50,959 nt of DNA from a bacterium (GTDB taxonomy: Bacteria; Patescibacteriota; Minisyncoccia; Phycocordibacterales; CAIZLB01): assembly GCA_027490575.1 (NCBI GenBank), contig JAIXXV010000012.1, forward strand, positions 1 to 50,959, written 5' to 3'. Shown here piece by piece: positions 26,170 to 33,757 of this stretch. Both the position numbers and the translations under genes were made by a program. How positions within the stretch are numbered: position 1 is the stretch's first letter; each line of letters starts with the position of its first letter. The notes under the pieces are model-generated. The model was not told where the DNA came from. It did no database searches and saw nothing but the letters and a program-made list of their open reading frames with translations.

Positions 26170-26175
26170 ACAGAA

Positions 26176-27147
26176 ATGCACCCTACATACGAAAATACGG
26201 CCCAAAACCTAGATCTATACCAGCTTAAAAGGCAGTTTTTGGAGTATATCGAGATAGAAAAAGGCAGATCGCTTAAAACCGTTGAAAATTATGATCGTTA
26301 CCTGACACTGTTCCTGGTTTTTTTGGAAAGTAAGGTGAATTCTCCCAAGCCCATGCCTGACACCATAAACCCTGATATCCTTCGCGAATACCGTCTCTGG
26401 CTAAACAGAAAGGAATCTGGTAAGAAAAACCTTGATTCTGGAAGTTATTATGGAATGTCTTCAAATATGACATTGAAAAAGAGGACGCAAAACTACTATT
26501 TGATAGCTTTAAGATCGTTTTTGAAATATATGACCAAAAGGTCAATAAAATCATTGCCAGCAGACAATATCGAGTTGGCAAAGGTACCAGAAAGATCCCT
26601 CGATCTCATAAGTTCAGACGAGCTAGAGAGAATAATGTCCGCCCCAGAAAAAGAGAAAGATGAGCAAAAAAAGCTCAGAGATAAGGCTATTCTGGAAATG
26701 CTCTTCTCAACCGGACTGCGTGTTTCAGAACTCTGTTCACTACCCCGCGACTTAGACCTGTCAAAGGACGAGTTTTCTGTTAGAGGAAAAGGCGAAAAAG
26801 TTAGAGTTGTCTTCTTGAGCGATACTGCAAAATCATCTGTAAAGGAATATTTGTCTAAAAGAAAAGACTTAACTGGTGGAAAAATGTTCGATATCACCCC
26901 TAGATCAGTCGAAAGGATTATAAAGGACTATGGTATAAAGGCAGGTGTTTCCAAAAAAGTCACCCCACACGTTATAAGACATAGTTTTGCAACAGATCTG
27001 CTACAAAATGGAGCTGACCTTAGATCTGTCCAAATGCTACTAGGACATGCCAATATTACGACAACGCAAATATATACCCACATTACAGATAGGCATTTGA
27101 AAGAAATACATAAAAACTTTCATGGTAAAAATCAAAAAAAGAAGTAA
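26176..27147 (+). CDS. xerC: Xer-type tyrosine site-specific recombinase
   Basis: 323 aa. N-terminal SAM-like core-binding domain (about 12-125) and C-terminal catalytic domain with the first Arg in TGLRVSEL (about 182), HVIRHSFAT (about 266-274), LLGHANITTTQIYTHI with the nucleophilic Tyr near 299. It is expected to resolve chromosome dimers at a dif site. XerC, XerD and the single-recombinase XerH/XerA types cannot be separated by eye. A single copy in the window and no mobile-element context argue for the housekeeping role. Confidence 0.88.
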   Translation: MHPTYENTAQNLDLYQLKRQFLEYIEIEKGRSLKTVENYDRYLTLFLVFLESKVNSPKPMPDTINPDILREYRLWLNRKESGKKNLDSGSYYGMSSNMTLKKRTQNYYLIALRSFLKYMTKRSIKSLPADNIELAKVPERSLDLISSDELERIMSAPEKEKDEQKKLRDKAILEMLFSTGLRVSELCSLPRDLDLSKDEFSVRGKGEKVRVVFLSDTAKSSVKEYLSKRKDLTGGKMFDITPRSVERIIKDYGIKAGVSKKVTPHVIRHSFATDLLQNGADLRSVQMLLGHANITTTQIYTHITDRHLKEIHKNFHGKNQKKK

Positions 27148-27150
27148 AAT
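27145..27150 (+). promoter_or_regulatory. -10 box overlapping the Xer stop codon, 6 nt before exoIII
   Basis: TAAAAT includes the TAA stop of the Xer gene and lies 6 nt before the next ATG, so exonuclease III could have its own leaderless transcript. Confidence 0.4.
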
Positions 27151-27156
27151 ATAGGC

Positions 27157-27933
27157 ATGAAAATAATATGCTGGAACGTTAATGGAATAAGAGCTAATTA
27201 CAAAAAGGGTGCATTTCAGTGGCTTATAGGTGAATCCCCTGAAATTATTTGTCTGCAGGAGACGAAAGCTCACCCAGATCAACTTCCAGACGAGGTCAGA
27301 AGTCCTATAGGATATAAGTCATTCTTCGACCACTCAAAGTTAAAAAAAGGATATAGCGGAGTGGCTATATACAGCAAGAAAGAACCCGTAGGTCTAAAAG
27401 ACAGCTTTGATTTAGATAAGGACAATACAGATCAAGAAGGTAGATTTTTTCAGATTGAATACAAAGACTTTGTCCTTATAAATTGCTACTTCCCCAACGG
27501 GGGTGGGGCCAAGGAACGCCTTGAATACAAGCTATATTTCTATGATGCGTTTATCAGACATTTACAGGCCTTAATAAAAGACAAAAAGGAGGTAATTGTA
27601 TGTGGCGACTTCAACATAGTCCACAAGGACATAGATGCTAAAAGATCAAAGGAAAATGCTGGTAGTATTGGATTTTTACCAGAGGAAAGACAAAAACTGG
27701 ATTCATTTATCGATATCGGTTTGATAGACGTATTCAGACACTTCAATCCAGAAAAGGAAGATGCCTATACATGGTGGGATATGAAGAGTTATGCAAGAGA
27801 TAGAAATATAGGGTGGCGAATAGACACATTTTTTTGCACAAAAGGTATATTGAAAAGTATAAAGGACATAAATATACATAGTGATGTATACGGGTCAGAT
27901 CACTGCCCAGTTTCTATAGAAATTTCTAAATAA
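27157..27933 (+). CDS. exoA: Exodeoxyribonuclease III / AP endonuclease
   Basis: 258 aa. ICWNVNGIRA (4-13), CLQETKA with the metal-binding Glu near 34, the Tyr region, CGDFNIVHKDID (about 149-160), TWWDMKSYARDRNIGWRID and the final SDHCPVSIE are the complete xth/ExoA motif set. Role: base-excision repair, cutting abasic sites and trimming 3' ends. It starts 9 nt after the recombinase gene. Confidence 0.95.
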   Translation: MKIICWNVNGIRANYKKGAFQWLIGESPEIICLQETKAHPDQLPDEVRSPIGYKSFFDHSKLKKGYSGVAIYSKKEPVGLKDSFDLDKDNTDQEGRFFQIEYKDFVLINCYFPNGGGAKERLEYKLYFYDAFIRHLQALIKDKKEVIVCGDFNIVHKDIDAKRSKENAGSIGFLPEERQKLDSFIDIGLIDVFRHFNPEKEDAYTWWDMKSYARDRNIGWRIDTFFCTKGILKSIKDINIHSDVYGSDHCPVSIEISK

Positions 27934-27982
27934 AAATACCCAGAAGGGCCGTTCATATTTAAGTAGCTGTACATAAAATAAG

Positions 27983-27991
27983 TTATCCACA
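27983..27991 (+). promoter_or_regulatory. DnaA box, exact consensus
   Basis: TTATCCACA, all nine bases of the standard DnaA box. A lone box can occur by chance. Confidence 0.4.
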
Positions 27992-28251
27992 TGAGCATGC
28001 TATTTGTCCTTTACAGTGTGTCTTATAAAAAATATAATAAAGGACAGATGAGCGATACGGTTAGTTAGCAAAAGTTCTTTGTCATAGCTAAGGGTGTGTC
28101 GGTTATAATTAAGGGACAAAATCTCATTTTTATTTATTTTTTTGGATTTGTTCGCCCCAGACGTACAACTAGTGCATCCCTCAAGCAATATTTTCCTGGT
28201 CAAAGAGTTTAAGCAAACTTTTGTATCCGCGTTTATTTTCATAGTATAAAA

Positions 28252-28267
28252 TGTTACACGTGAACCG
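28252..28267 (+). promoter_or_regulatory. Weak parS-like site
   Basis: TGTTACACGTGAACCG matches the parS consensus TGTTTCACGTGAAACA at 13 of 16 positions. Confidence 0.25.
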
Positions 28268-28337
28268 ATCTAGCACACTTGCTGTAGGGCTTCACAAGAA
28301 ACATAACAACGTTGGTATTAAAGTTTGCTTAAGCTCC

Positions 28338-28445
28338 AAAGCCGACTCATGAGCTAGGCGCTTATTTCACTTTAGATTAATCATTTTAATCTTGTTCTTT
28401 GGTTTCCAATCTTTCCCCGCCTTACTCTTAGAGTCGGCTTTTTTT
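28338..28445 (+). ncRNA. Candidate structured small RNA ending in a terminator
   Basis: An 11-bp perfect stem, AAAGCCGACTC (28338-28348) with GAGTCGGCTTT (28431-28441), closes about 80 nt and runs into seven T. Inside, GAG/CTC and GGCG/CGCC pair in the same nested order and GATTAA/TTAATC forms an inner hairpin, so the closing arms are part of a larger fold. A possible promoter (TTCACA at 28291, TGGTATTAA at 28313-28321) lies just upstream. It sits between the converging exoA and cca genes. I could not match it to tmRNA, RNase P, SRP or 6S RNA. Confidence 0.45.
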
Positions 28446-28556
28446 ATTGCTTTTTTATATATGCGCAACTGAGCTTTTTTGTGCAACTTTGCGCTACAAA
28501 GTTTCGCAATAAAGCGGTTTTACCCCTCACCCTTTCTCTCTCAATGACCTAAACCC

Positions 28557-30029
28557 TTATTTTACTGAATATTTTCTATTTATCTCATCAATCTCCTCTT
28601 TTTCTTTTGCTAACCTAGCTTTCTCGCCATTATCTGCAAGTTTCATAAGTAATGTTTCGTCACCAGAATCAAGTGCCTTTGCCCTATTCAGCAAGTATTC
28701 ACTGGTATTTTTTGTTGGATCCTCTAGCACTTCCTCCATCAAAGCTTTAAGAATAAGGCCAATTTTTCTACCTGGGACTACCATAACTGTATTTATAAGG
28801 TCGTTGCCATCTATTTTTAGCATCCCTACCGTAATCGGATCTTTCATTACCTGTTCAATCATAGAGGTATACTTTCTAAGCCTGTATGGGTTTTCCTTCG
28901 GTCTGCCTGTACCTACCCTGTCGCACACTCTAAGATTCATTAAATCCCAGATATTCTCCTTTCCAACGTTTGTTACCATTCTCCTGACCGCCGAAAGTGT
29001 TATTTGCTCAGTGTCCGAGAAAAACATATGCCATCTGACAAATTTTACAACTAAATCTGTTGTTTTGTTTGGAAAATGCAACCTACCCATTATTTCCTTG
29101 ACCATCTGCGCTCCAATAACTTCATGTCCATAGAATGTGTAATCATTCTTTTCTGGTGAAAATCTTCTTGATCTAGGCTTACCAATGTCATGAAACAAAG
29201 CAGAAAGCCTTATTTCTAGCCTAAAACCCTTGTCTGCCGAACACTGCAGACTTCTAAGTAGGTGCTCAAATACACCGAATGAATGAGCTTGGTTCTGTTT
29301 CATGTGTAACCCTTCTTCAAGTTCAGGAACTATATACTTCAATATTCCGTATCTTTGGCACATAAAAATACCTGCCATGGGTAAATCCGACATTATCATC
29401 TTTACAAATTCATCCCTAACCCTCTCCTTAGCTATAAATGAAAGTGTTTCATGTGAACCAATGAGGTCATCCTCTGTATTTTTCTCTATAGAAAAACCCA
29501 ACTCAGTAGAAAGTCTAACTGCTCTAAGTATACGTAATCCATCCTCTTCAAATCTGTCCTTTGGATTACCTACCGCACGCACAGTTTTGTCTTTTATGTC
29601 TTTAATACCATCAAAAGGGTCAATAAACTCGCTTGAAATTGGGTCATATGCAATAGCATTCATTGTAAAGTCCCTACGTTTAAGGTCATCTTGAATAGAT
29701 TTGCTGTATTGGACATTGTCTGGTCTCCTTTTGTCAGAATAGGATGATTCTGTCCTATAAGGAGTAATCTCAATAACCATATCTTCTTCTGGTGTTAACC
29801 CGCCTACTACAACACCTACTGTTCCATAGTCGTTTTCATAGAAGGTCTTTTCATAGATAGAGATAATCTCATCTGGCACTGCATCTGTAGTAATATCCCA
29901 GTCTTTAGGTTCTCTGCCAATAATCAGGTCTCTCACACAACCACCGACCAAATAGCCTCCAAAGCCCGCACCATGAAGTTTCTTTATTATTTCTATTACC
30001 TCGCCTGGAATTTTATTTGTATAATCCAT
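28557..30029 (-). CDS. cca: tRNA CCA-adding enzyme / poly(A) polymerase family with HD domain
   Basis: 490 aa. The nucleotidyltransferase head has GGYLVGGCVRDLI (24-36) and DWDITTDA (43-50). RRDFTMNAIAYDP and the RFEEDGLRILRAVR segment follow, then an HD domain with HDIGKPRSRRF near residue 280. Class II CCA-adding enzymes and bacterial poly(A) polymerases share this plan; CCA addition is favoured because the adjacent tRNA-Arg and tRNA-Gly genes lack encoded CCA ends. About 90 residues follow the HD domain. Confidence 0.88.
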   Translation of the reverse strand: MDYTNKIPGEVIEIIKKLHGAGFGGYLVGGCVRDLIIGREPKDWDITTDAVPDEIISIYEKTFYENDYGTVGVVVGGLTPEEDMVIEITPYRTESSYSDKRRPDNVQYSKSIQDDLKRRDFTMNAIAYDPISSEFIDPFDGIKDIKDKTVRAVGNPKDRFEEDGLRILRAVRLSTELGFSIEKNTEDDLIGSHETLSFIAKERVRDEFVKMIMSDLPMAGIFMCQRYGILKYIVPELEEGLHMKQNQAHSFGVFEHLLRSLQCSADKGFRLEIRLSALFHDIGKPRSRRFSPEKNDYTFYGHEVIGAQMVKEIMGRLHFPNKTTDLVVKFVRWHMFFSDTEQITLSAVRRMVTNVGKENIWDLMNLRVCDRVGTGRPKENPYRLRKYTSMIEQVMKDPITVGMLKIDGNDLINTVMVVPGRKIGLILKALMEEVLEDPTKNTSEYLLNRAKALDSGDETLLMKLADNGEKARLAKEKEEIDEINRKYSVK

Positions 30030-30096
30030 TTAAGCATATACTATATTATCCTTTGCTATTTGGCTATTGTGTTGTACTATAAGCTCAAATAGCAAT

Positions 30097-30168
30097 GCAC
30101 CCATGGTGAAATGGATATCACAACGGTCTTCGGAACCGTTATTCTAGGTTCGAATCCTGGTGGGTGCA
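30097..30168 (+). tRNA. tRNA-Arg (anticodon TCG)
   Basis: Acceptor GCACCCA pairs with TGGGTGC. Anticodon stem ACGGT/ACCGT holds loop CTTCGGA, giving anticodon TCG. The T-loop is TTCGAAT. CCA is not encoded. Confidence 0.92.
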
Positions 30169-30280
30169 CAAATTTTCACTTTCTAGACACTGTTTTTCTT
30201 GGATTTAACTCTGAAATAAACAATTTTTTGCTAAATTTCACCTGCTATTGGCAATAATAGGCCGGATTAGTAAACATACT

Positions 30281-30309
30281 ATTGTAATTTAGTTATTTTC
30301 GATTACAAT
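30281..30309. repeat. Inverted repeat upstream of tRNA-Gly
   Basis: ATTGTAAT (30281-30288) and ATTACAAT (30302-30309) are perfect inverted arms 13 nt apart, just ahead of the tRNA. They may be a promoter-associated operator or chance in AT-rich DNA. Confidence 0.35.
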
Positions 30310-30319
30310 ATAAAAACAT

Positions 30320-30390
30320 GCGGGATTGGTTTAGTGGTAGAATACGTCCTTGCCAAGGATGAGACAGGAGTTCGATTCTCCTATCCCGCA
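30320..30390 (+). tRNA. tRNA-Gly (anticodon GCC)
   Basis: Acceptor GCGGGAT pairs with ATCCCGC. Anticodon loop TTGCCAA gives GCC; T-loop TTCGATT. CCA is not encoded. The first 24 bases are identical to the tRNA-Gly at 33667. Confidence 0.93.
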
Positions 30391-30510
30391 CATTAGTCAG
30401 CGTTTTCAATATTAAGGTTATTGTTTTTTTAAACAGTAACTCCCCATTTCTTAAAACATCCCGCCCTCCTTTTACACCCCCTCCTCAAGTAAAGAGAAAC
30501 ACCAGATTAA

Positions 30511-30555
30511 AGTCCTTGATCAGATTAATATGTAGATATCTCCATATCAAGGACT
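30511..30555. repeat. 10-bp perfect inverted repeat
   Basis: AGTCCTTGAT and ATCAAGGACT flank a 25-nt AT-rich centre that contains GATATC. No T-run follows, so it is not a standard terminator. Confidence 0.5.
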
Positions 30556-30608
30556 GAAACAATATAAAAAGACAGTCAATACATTTTTTAATTCGAGCAT
30601 TATTTAGC

Positions 30609-30622
30609 AACATTATAATGTT
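30609..30622. repeat. Perfect 14-bp palindrome beside the DnaA boxes
   Basis: AACATTATAATGTT is its own reverse complement and ends 5 nt before the first DnaA box. Confidence 0.5.
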
Positions 30623-30627
30623 AAAAC

Positions 30628-30656
30628 TGTGGATAACTAAGTGGATATGTGTATAA
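30628..30656 (-). promoter_or_regulatory. Cluster of DnaA-box-like sequences
   Basis: Read on the plus strand: TGTGGATAA (30628-30636, exact box in reverse), AGTGGATAT (30640-30648, 7 of 9) and TGTGTATAA (30648-30656, 8 of 9). All three have the same orientation, with start-to-start steps of 12 and 8 nt. Confidence 0.45.
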
Positions 30657-30822
30657 AAGACATAAAAAGACTTTTTAACTCAGACATAAATGTTGTCCTA
30701 GAAAAACCCATATAAATAGAGGATATTTCATCTTAGCCTTTATTTTGGCTGTATTTTGTCTGTTTGAATTGAAATAATAGGACAAGTCTGTGTAAATAAG
30801 TATATTTTCAGTCGAGCATATT

Positions 30823-30838
30823 AGTTTCACGTGAAACT
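30823..30838. promoter_or_regulatory. parS-like ParB-binding palindrome
   Basis: AGTTTCACGTGAAACT is a perfect 16-bp palindrome. Its inner 14 bases, GTTTCACGTGAAAC, are identical to the core of the widely conserved bacterial parS site. Confidence 0.75.
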
Positions 30839-30847
30839 CCATAATTA

Positions 30848-30863
30848 TGTTACACATGTAACA
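30848..30863. promoter_or_regulatory. Second parS-like palindrome
   Basis: TGTTACACATGTAACA matches parS at 13 of 16 positions and keeps perfect 7-bp arms. It lies 9 nt after the exact-core site. Confidence 0.4.
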
Positions 30864-30992
30864 ACTTTTGAACCACAAAACCTTTTTAAGCTGGGGCTGA
30901 GTATCCGTTTTTATATATATTTTAACTTTACTTAAGGGTGTTTATGTAAATATTATTGAATTACAAGGGTTGGCTTAATTCAATTTGCTACT

Positions 30993-31556
30993 ATGATTAA
31001 ACAAATTGTTCCAGATAGATTATATGAATCTGGATACGGAACAGGTTCTGAATCAGTCAGTAAGGTACTCGAAGGTAAATTAAAAGACAGGCAATCAATT
31101 AATAGAAAACTTGTGGGGCAAATAGGGGAATCGTCCGCTGTATTCTATCTTAAGAACAAAGGATATCGTATTGTTGGTAGAAATATAAGGTTCTCGAGGG
31201 GTGAGGTGGATATTCTTGCATTAAAGGACGGTGTGGTGAGGTTAGTTGAGGTTAAGGCCGGATTATCAAGATTTGTGAGATCTGTGAAGTCTAATGTTTC
31301 ACCTGAAACTAATTTTAACCTTAGAAAGGTGGCGAAGTTGAAGTCAATTGCCCAAGAAATAGTCTCTTCCTATCCTTTTCCATTTAATCATTTGCTTGAT
31401 TTTGATGTTAAAAATGGCTCAGAAACTATGGTTTTGAGAGACTCTGATGATGTAAATGTTCAAATAGAGGGTGTGGTCGTTGTCATAAATATACGTAAAA
31501 GCAGCGTAGATAGTGTTACTATTCGCCATTATGAAGACCTGGAGAATGTTTCATGA
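30993..31556 (+). CDS. yraN: YraN/UPF0102-family putative endonuclease
   Basis: 187 aa. The core runs from GQIGESSAVFYLKNKGYRIVGRNIRF (given here as GQIGESSAVF at about 42-51 and GYRIVGRN at about 57-64) through RGEVDILALKDG and VRLVEVKAG: the (E)..D..E-x-K arrangement of the restriction-endonuclease-like fold. Typical family length is about 120; here an extra 40 residues precede the core and about 30 follow. The biological role of the family is unsettled (DNA processing or Holliday junction). Two parS-like sequences lie in its 3' half. Confidence 0.85.
   Translation: MIKQIVPDRLYESGYGTGSESVSKVLEGKLKDRQSINRKLVGQIGESSAVFYLKNKGYRIVGRNIRFSRGEVDILALKDGVVRLVEVKAGLSRFVRSVKSNVSPETNFNLRKVAKLKSIAQEIVSSYPFPFNHLLDFDVKNGSETMVLRDSDDVNVQIEGVVVVINIRKSSVDSVTIRHYEDLENVS
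31295..31310. promoter_or_regulatory. parS-like sequence inside yraN
   Basis: TGTTTCACCTGAAACT matches TGTTTCACGTGAAACA at 14 of 16 positions; the core differs at a single base. Confidence 0.45.
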
Positions 31557-31562
31557 GAAACA
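31547..31562. promoter_or_regulatory. parS-like inverted repeat over the yraN stop codon
   Basis: TGTTTCATGAGAAACA matches parS at 14 of 16 positions. With flanking bases, AATGTTTC and GAAACATT form perfect 8-bp arms that enclose the TGA stop. Confidence 0.45.
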
Positions 31563-31690
31563 TTCGCCTAATAATGGTTTGCTGCACTTGTTTAATGTGA
31601 GTCCAGGTGTGAGTCTTTATATACTCGATTTAGACATAGAAGGTGTTTTGAATTGGAAATATATCAACATCTATGTTATGCTCTTTTTCA

Positions 31691-31765
31691 TCGGGGTGTG
31701 GTGTAACGGCTAACATGCCTGTTTTGGGTACAGGTGACTCCGGGTTCGAATCCCGGCACCCCGAC
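31691..31765 (+). tRNA. tRNA-Pro (anticodon TGG)
   Basis: Acceptor TCGGGGT pairs with ACCCCGA. Anticodon stem CCTGT/ACAGG holds loop TTTGGGT, giving TGG. T-stem CCGGG/CCCGG with loop TTCGAAT. The 3' CCA is not encoded. Confidence 0.92.
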
Positions 31766-31817
31766 TAGAAAGAAACTATATAAACCTTGCGAAAACAAGG
31801 GGACAATGCTGATCTGA

Positions 31818-31823
31818 GATAAT
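31818..31823 (+). promoter_or_regulatory. Possible extended -10 box for the RNHCP gene
   Basis: TGAGATAAT (TGnGATAAT), 14 nt before the GTG start at 31838. Confidence 0.3.
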
Positions 31824-31837
31824 CTATCTAAAGTAAA

Positions 31838-32173
31838 GTGCCAAAAAGATTCATAAAAAAGAAAGAAGATTTTGTATGTGAAAAATGCGGTTTTTCTGTG
31901 GTAGGGAATGGTTACACAAATCATTGTTCAGAATGCTTATACAGTAAGCATGTGGATATAAATCCAGGGGATAGGGCGTCTGTTTGCCAAGGCCTTATGA
32001 AGCCACTTCGTATAGAAGGCTCAACGGGGGATTATAAAATACTGCATAAGTGTCTAACTTGTGGTTTTCAGAAGGTAAATAAGCTAGATGACAATGACAA
32101 TATGGATACTGTGGTTGCGATAATAAACGAAAACTCAAAGAAGTTTCTTGGACGTATTAAGGCGACGCGTTAA
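31838..32173 (+). CDS. RNHCP-domain protein
   Basis: 111 aa from a GTG start. CEKCGF (14-19), TNHCSECLYSKHVD (27-40), PGDRASVCQGLMKP and HKCLTCGF follow the RNHCP family pattern: a run of Cys and His pairs that probably binds zinc. The usual family motif RNHCPxCLxSxHVD is present with Thr for Arg. Function of the family is unknown; RNA or nucleic-acid binding is a guess. It converges on the protease gene 25 nt downstream. Confidence 0.82.
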   Translation: MPKRFIKKKEDFVCEKCGFSVVGNGYTNHCSECLYSKHVDINPGDRASVCQGLMKPLRIEGSTGDYKILHKCLTCGFQKVNKLDDNDNMDTVVAIINENSKKFLGRIKATR

Positions 32174-32198
32174 TCTGGCCAAAACAACTGGAAAAAAA

Positions 32199-33539
32199 CT
32201 ACTTTAGGTAACTATCAAACAAGTTGGCCAACTTATCTTTGTCTTGCTGAGCAAATTTTGTTTCTAGAACTTGAGATCCGTAAAGTGATATTGATTCTAA
32301 TCCACCAGAAACGTACTCAGAAAGATCTTTGTTGATGTGATAGGGAGTTATGCCTCTTATTGGCTTATTTTGGCCCGAAGCACGCGGTTGAATCACAATT
32401 GTGACCATTGCTTGCATATTGTTTCCAAGTGTTGCTATAAGACCTCCTGATGAGCCACGTTGTGCAAGTGTACTTGGGCCTGTTTCTATAATGTCAAACT
32501 GTTCAGATGTTTCACCTACATAACTACTAAATCTTTCTCTCTTATCAAGTGAAACTCTTTCTGACATTAGACTGAGATTTGTACCAGGACTTGTTGCAAG
32601 TATGTCTGCGGGGTATGAGTTAATGATCAAACTTGAACCGATCGGCTGTGTTTCATAAGAAATGTTTACAGGTCTTAGGCCGATTTGAGCCATATTTCTA
32701 TTGGTTATTTTAAGAAGTGCATAGTCATAAACCCCTGTTTGAGTTGTACCTCCTGTGTTTATGAACTGTGCATTTGTTTCAGACCATCTTGGTGAAACAT
32801 AAACTACTTTTACTGGATGTGATTGCTCGGTCTTGTTTCCTGATCTTGCTGTGCAAGTTACGGACGTATTTTTTTCTGCAACAAGGGGGAACTGCGCTAC
32901 GTGAGCATTTGTAAGTAATGTCCCATCGCTGTGTATTAAGATGCCACTTCCTGTAAATGTTTTTCGAAGTGTTCCAACTTTTTGAATACAATATATGTTT
33001 ACAACATTGTTTTGGTTTGCTGAGAGTACTGGTGGAGTGATGACGGGTGAAAGGGTAGGCTTGATTGGAGTTGGTGAGGGTGTCTGTGCGGGTACAGTTG
33101 GCTTCTGTGTTGAAGGTGGTGTAATTACCGCTGGAGCATTAACAGGTAGTTGATTTGATATCTGATCTCTTATTACAGAGGGTGCATTGAGTATTCCTGT
33201 GAAAAGATTGGACAGGGTAGTCGGTACCGTGCTGTTCTGGTTGTTTGTTGTCGCTTGCCTAGGTACAAAAGTATTTTTAGTTGTAGGGACAAGTGAAAAA
33301 GTAGGAGCTTTTAGTTGAAGAAACTTCAGTGGTTCGATACTGAAGAAGTTCAGTGCTCTTGATGAAAATGAGCTGTTTGTTGCAGATGCACTAAAGTCTG
33401 GAATGTCAGAATTATTGAAACCAAGAGTTGATAAAAAAGAAGGTGAGAAAACTGAAAAAACCACAACTGTAGCCACAACAGCGGTTGATACCACCGTTGC
33501 TCTTATAGCCAATTTGTTGTGAATGGTTATTTTTATCAT
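32199..33539 (-). CDS. Exported trypsin-like serine protease
   Basis: 446 aa. An N-terminal membrane/signal segment (about 12-37) and a long Pro/Thr/Gln-rich linker (about 90-175) precede an S1C-like domain: TNAHVAQF with His near 212, VYDYALLKI with Asp near 272, and QRGSSGGLI with Ser near 364. The triad order H-D-S is intact. No PDZ domain is recognisable, unlike HtrA/DegP. Likely an envelope-anchored quality-control or processing protease. It is also a convergent neighbour of the RNHCP gene. Confidence 0.85.
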   Translation of the reverse strand: MIKITIHNKLAIRATVVSTAVVATVVVFSVFSPSFLSTLGFNNSDIPDFSASATNSSFSSRALNFFSIEPLKFLQLKAPTFSLVPTTKNTFVPRQATTNNQNSTVPTTLSNLFTGILNAPSVIRDQISNQLPVNAPAVITPPSTQKPTVPAQTPSPTPIKPTLSPVITPPVLSANQNNVVNIYCIQKVGTLRKTFTGSGILIHSDGTLLTNAHVAQFPLVAEKNTSVTCTARSGNKTEQSHPVKVVYVSPRWSETNAQFINTGGTTQTGVYDYALLKITNRNMAQIGLRPVNISYETQPIGSSLIINSYPADILATSPGTNLSLMSERVSLDKRERFSSYVGETSEQFDIIETGPSTLAQRGSSGGLIATLGNNMQAMVTIVIQPRASGQNKPIRGITPYHINKDLSEYVSGGLESISLYGSQVLETKFAQQDKDKLANLFDSYLK

Positions 33540-33580
33540 TTTATGTGAATTTCACTAATTCTATATGATTTATGTCAAAG

Positions 33581-33609
33581 TTGAAAATAGTCAAAGTGTT
33601 TGGTATAGT
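33581..33609 (+). promoter_or_regulatory. Promoter of tRNA-Gly (TCC)
   Basis: TTGAAA, 17-nt spacer, TATAGT with a TGG extension. It would begin transcription about 50 nt before the mature tRNA. Confidence 0.6.
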
Positions 33610-33666
33610 ATTTGTCACATGGCTTCAGGGCAATCAATCTTGGTTGTTTTGTTCAGAAACCAGTAT

Positions 33667-33740
33667 GCGGGATTGGTTTAGTGGTAGAATGACTGCCTTC
33701 CAAGCAGTAGACAAGAGTTCGATTCTCTTATCCCGCACCA
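33667..33740 (+). tRNA. tRNA-Gly (anticodon TCC)
   Basis: Acceptor GCGGGAT pairs with ATCCCGC. Anticodon stem ACTGC/GCAGT with loop CTTCCAA gives TCC. Here a CCA follows the discriminator A in the DNA, unlike the other three tRNAs. Confidence 0.93.
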
Positions 33741-33757
33741 GAACGTAAAATCCATAC

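Larger units (their letters stand above)
27934..28337. other. Gene-poor stretch with a DnaA box and a parS-like site
   Basis: No convincing gene. It contains an exact DnaA box at 27983-27991, a weak parS-like site at 28252-28267, and a 16-bp inverted repeat (15 of 16 matching) between 28205-28220 and 28321-28336. An 80-codon minus-strand frame at 28000-28242 was not accepted. Confidence 0.5.
30391..30992. other. AT-rich non-coding stretch: candidate origin/centromere region
   Basis: About 600 nt without a credible gene. In order it holds a 10-bp inverted repeat (30511-30520 with 30546-30555), a 14-bp perfect palindrome (30609-30622), three stepped DnaA-box-like sequences (30628-30656), a parS palindrome (30823-30838) and a second parS-like palindrome (30848-30863). 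Origin function is inference. Confidence 0.45.

Noticed and set aside
25978-26175. dif site next to the Xer gene
   Set aside because: No 28-bp sequence with two 11-bp arms around a 6-bp centre resembling known dif sites was found.
28000-28242. 80-codon minus-strand frame in the exoA-cca gap
   Set aside because: No recognisable domain, no suitable -10 box at leaderless distance, and it overlaps a DnaA box/inverted-repeat region. Composition resembles spacer DNA.
30675-30878. 67-codon minus-strand frame over the parS site
   Set aside because: It spans the parS palindromes, is low-complexity, and has no start signal; most likely chance in AT-rich DNA.
30893-30908. GGGGCTGAGTATCCG as a tmRNA 5' end
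   Set aside because: Only the first 8 bases resemble tmRNA and no matching tRNA-like 3' part or tag frame follows within 500 nt.
30320-33740. The two tRNA-Gly genes as a recent duplication or attachment site
   Set aside because: They share the first 24 bases but differ in anticodon arm and T-arm and read different codons; no integrase-flanked element lies between them.
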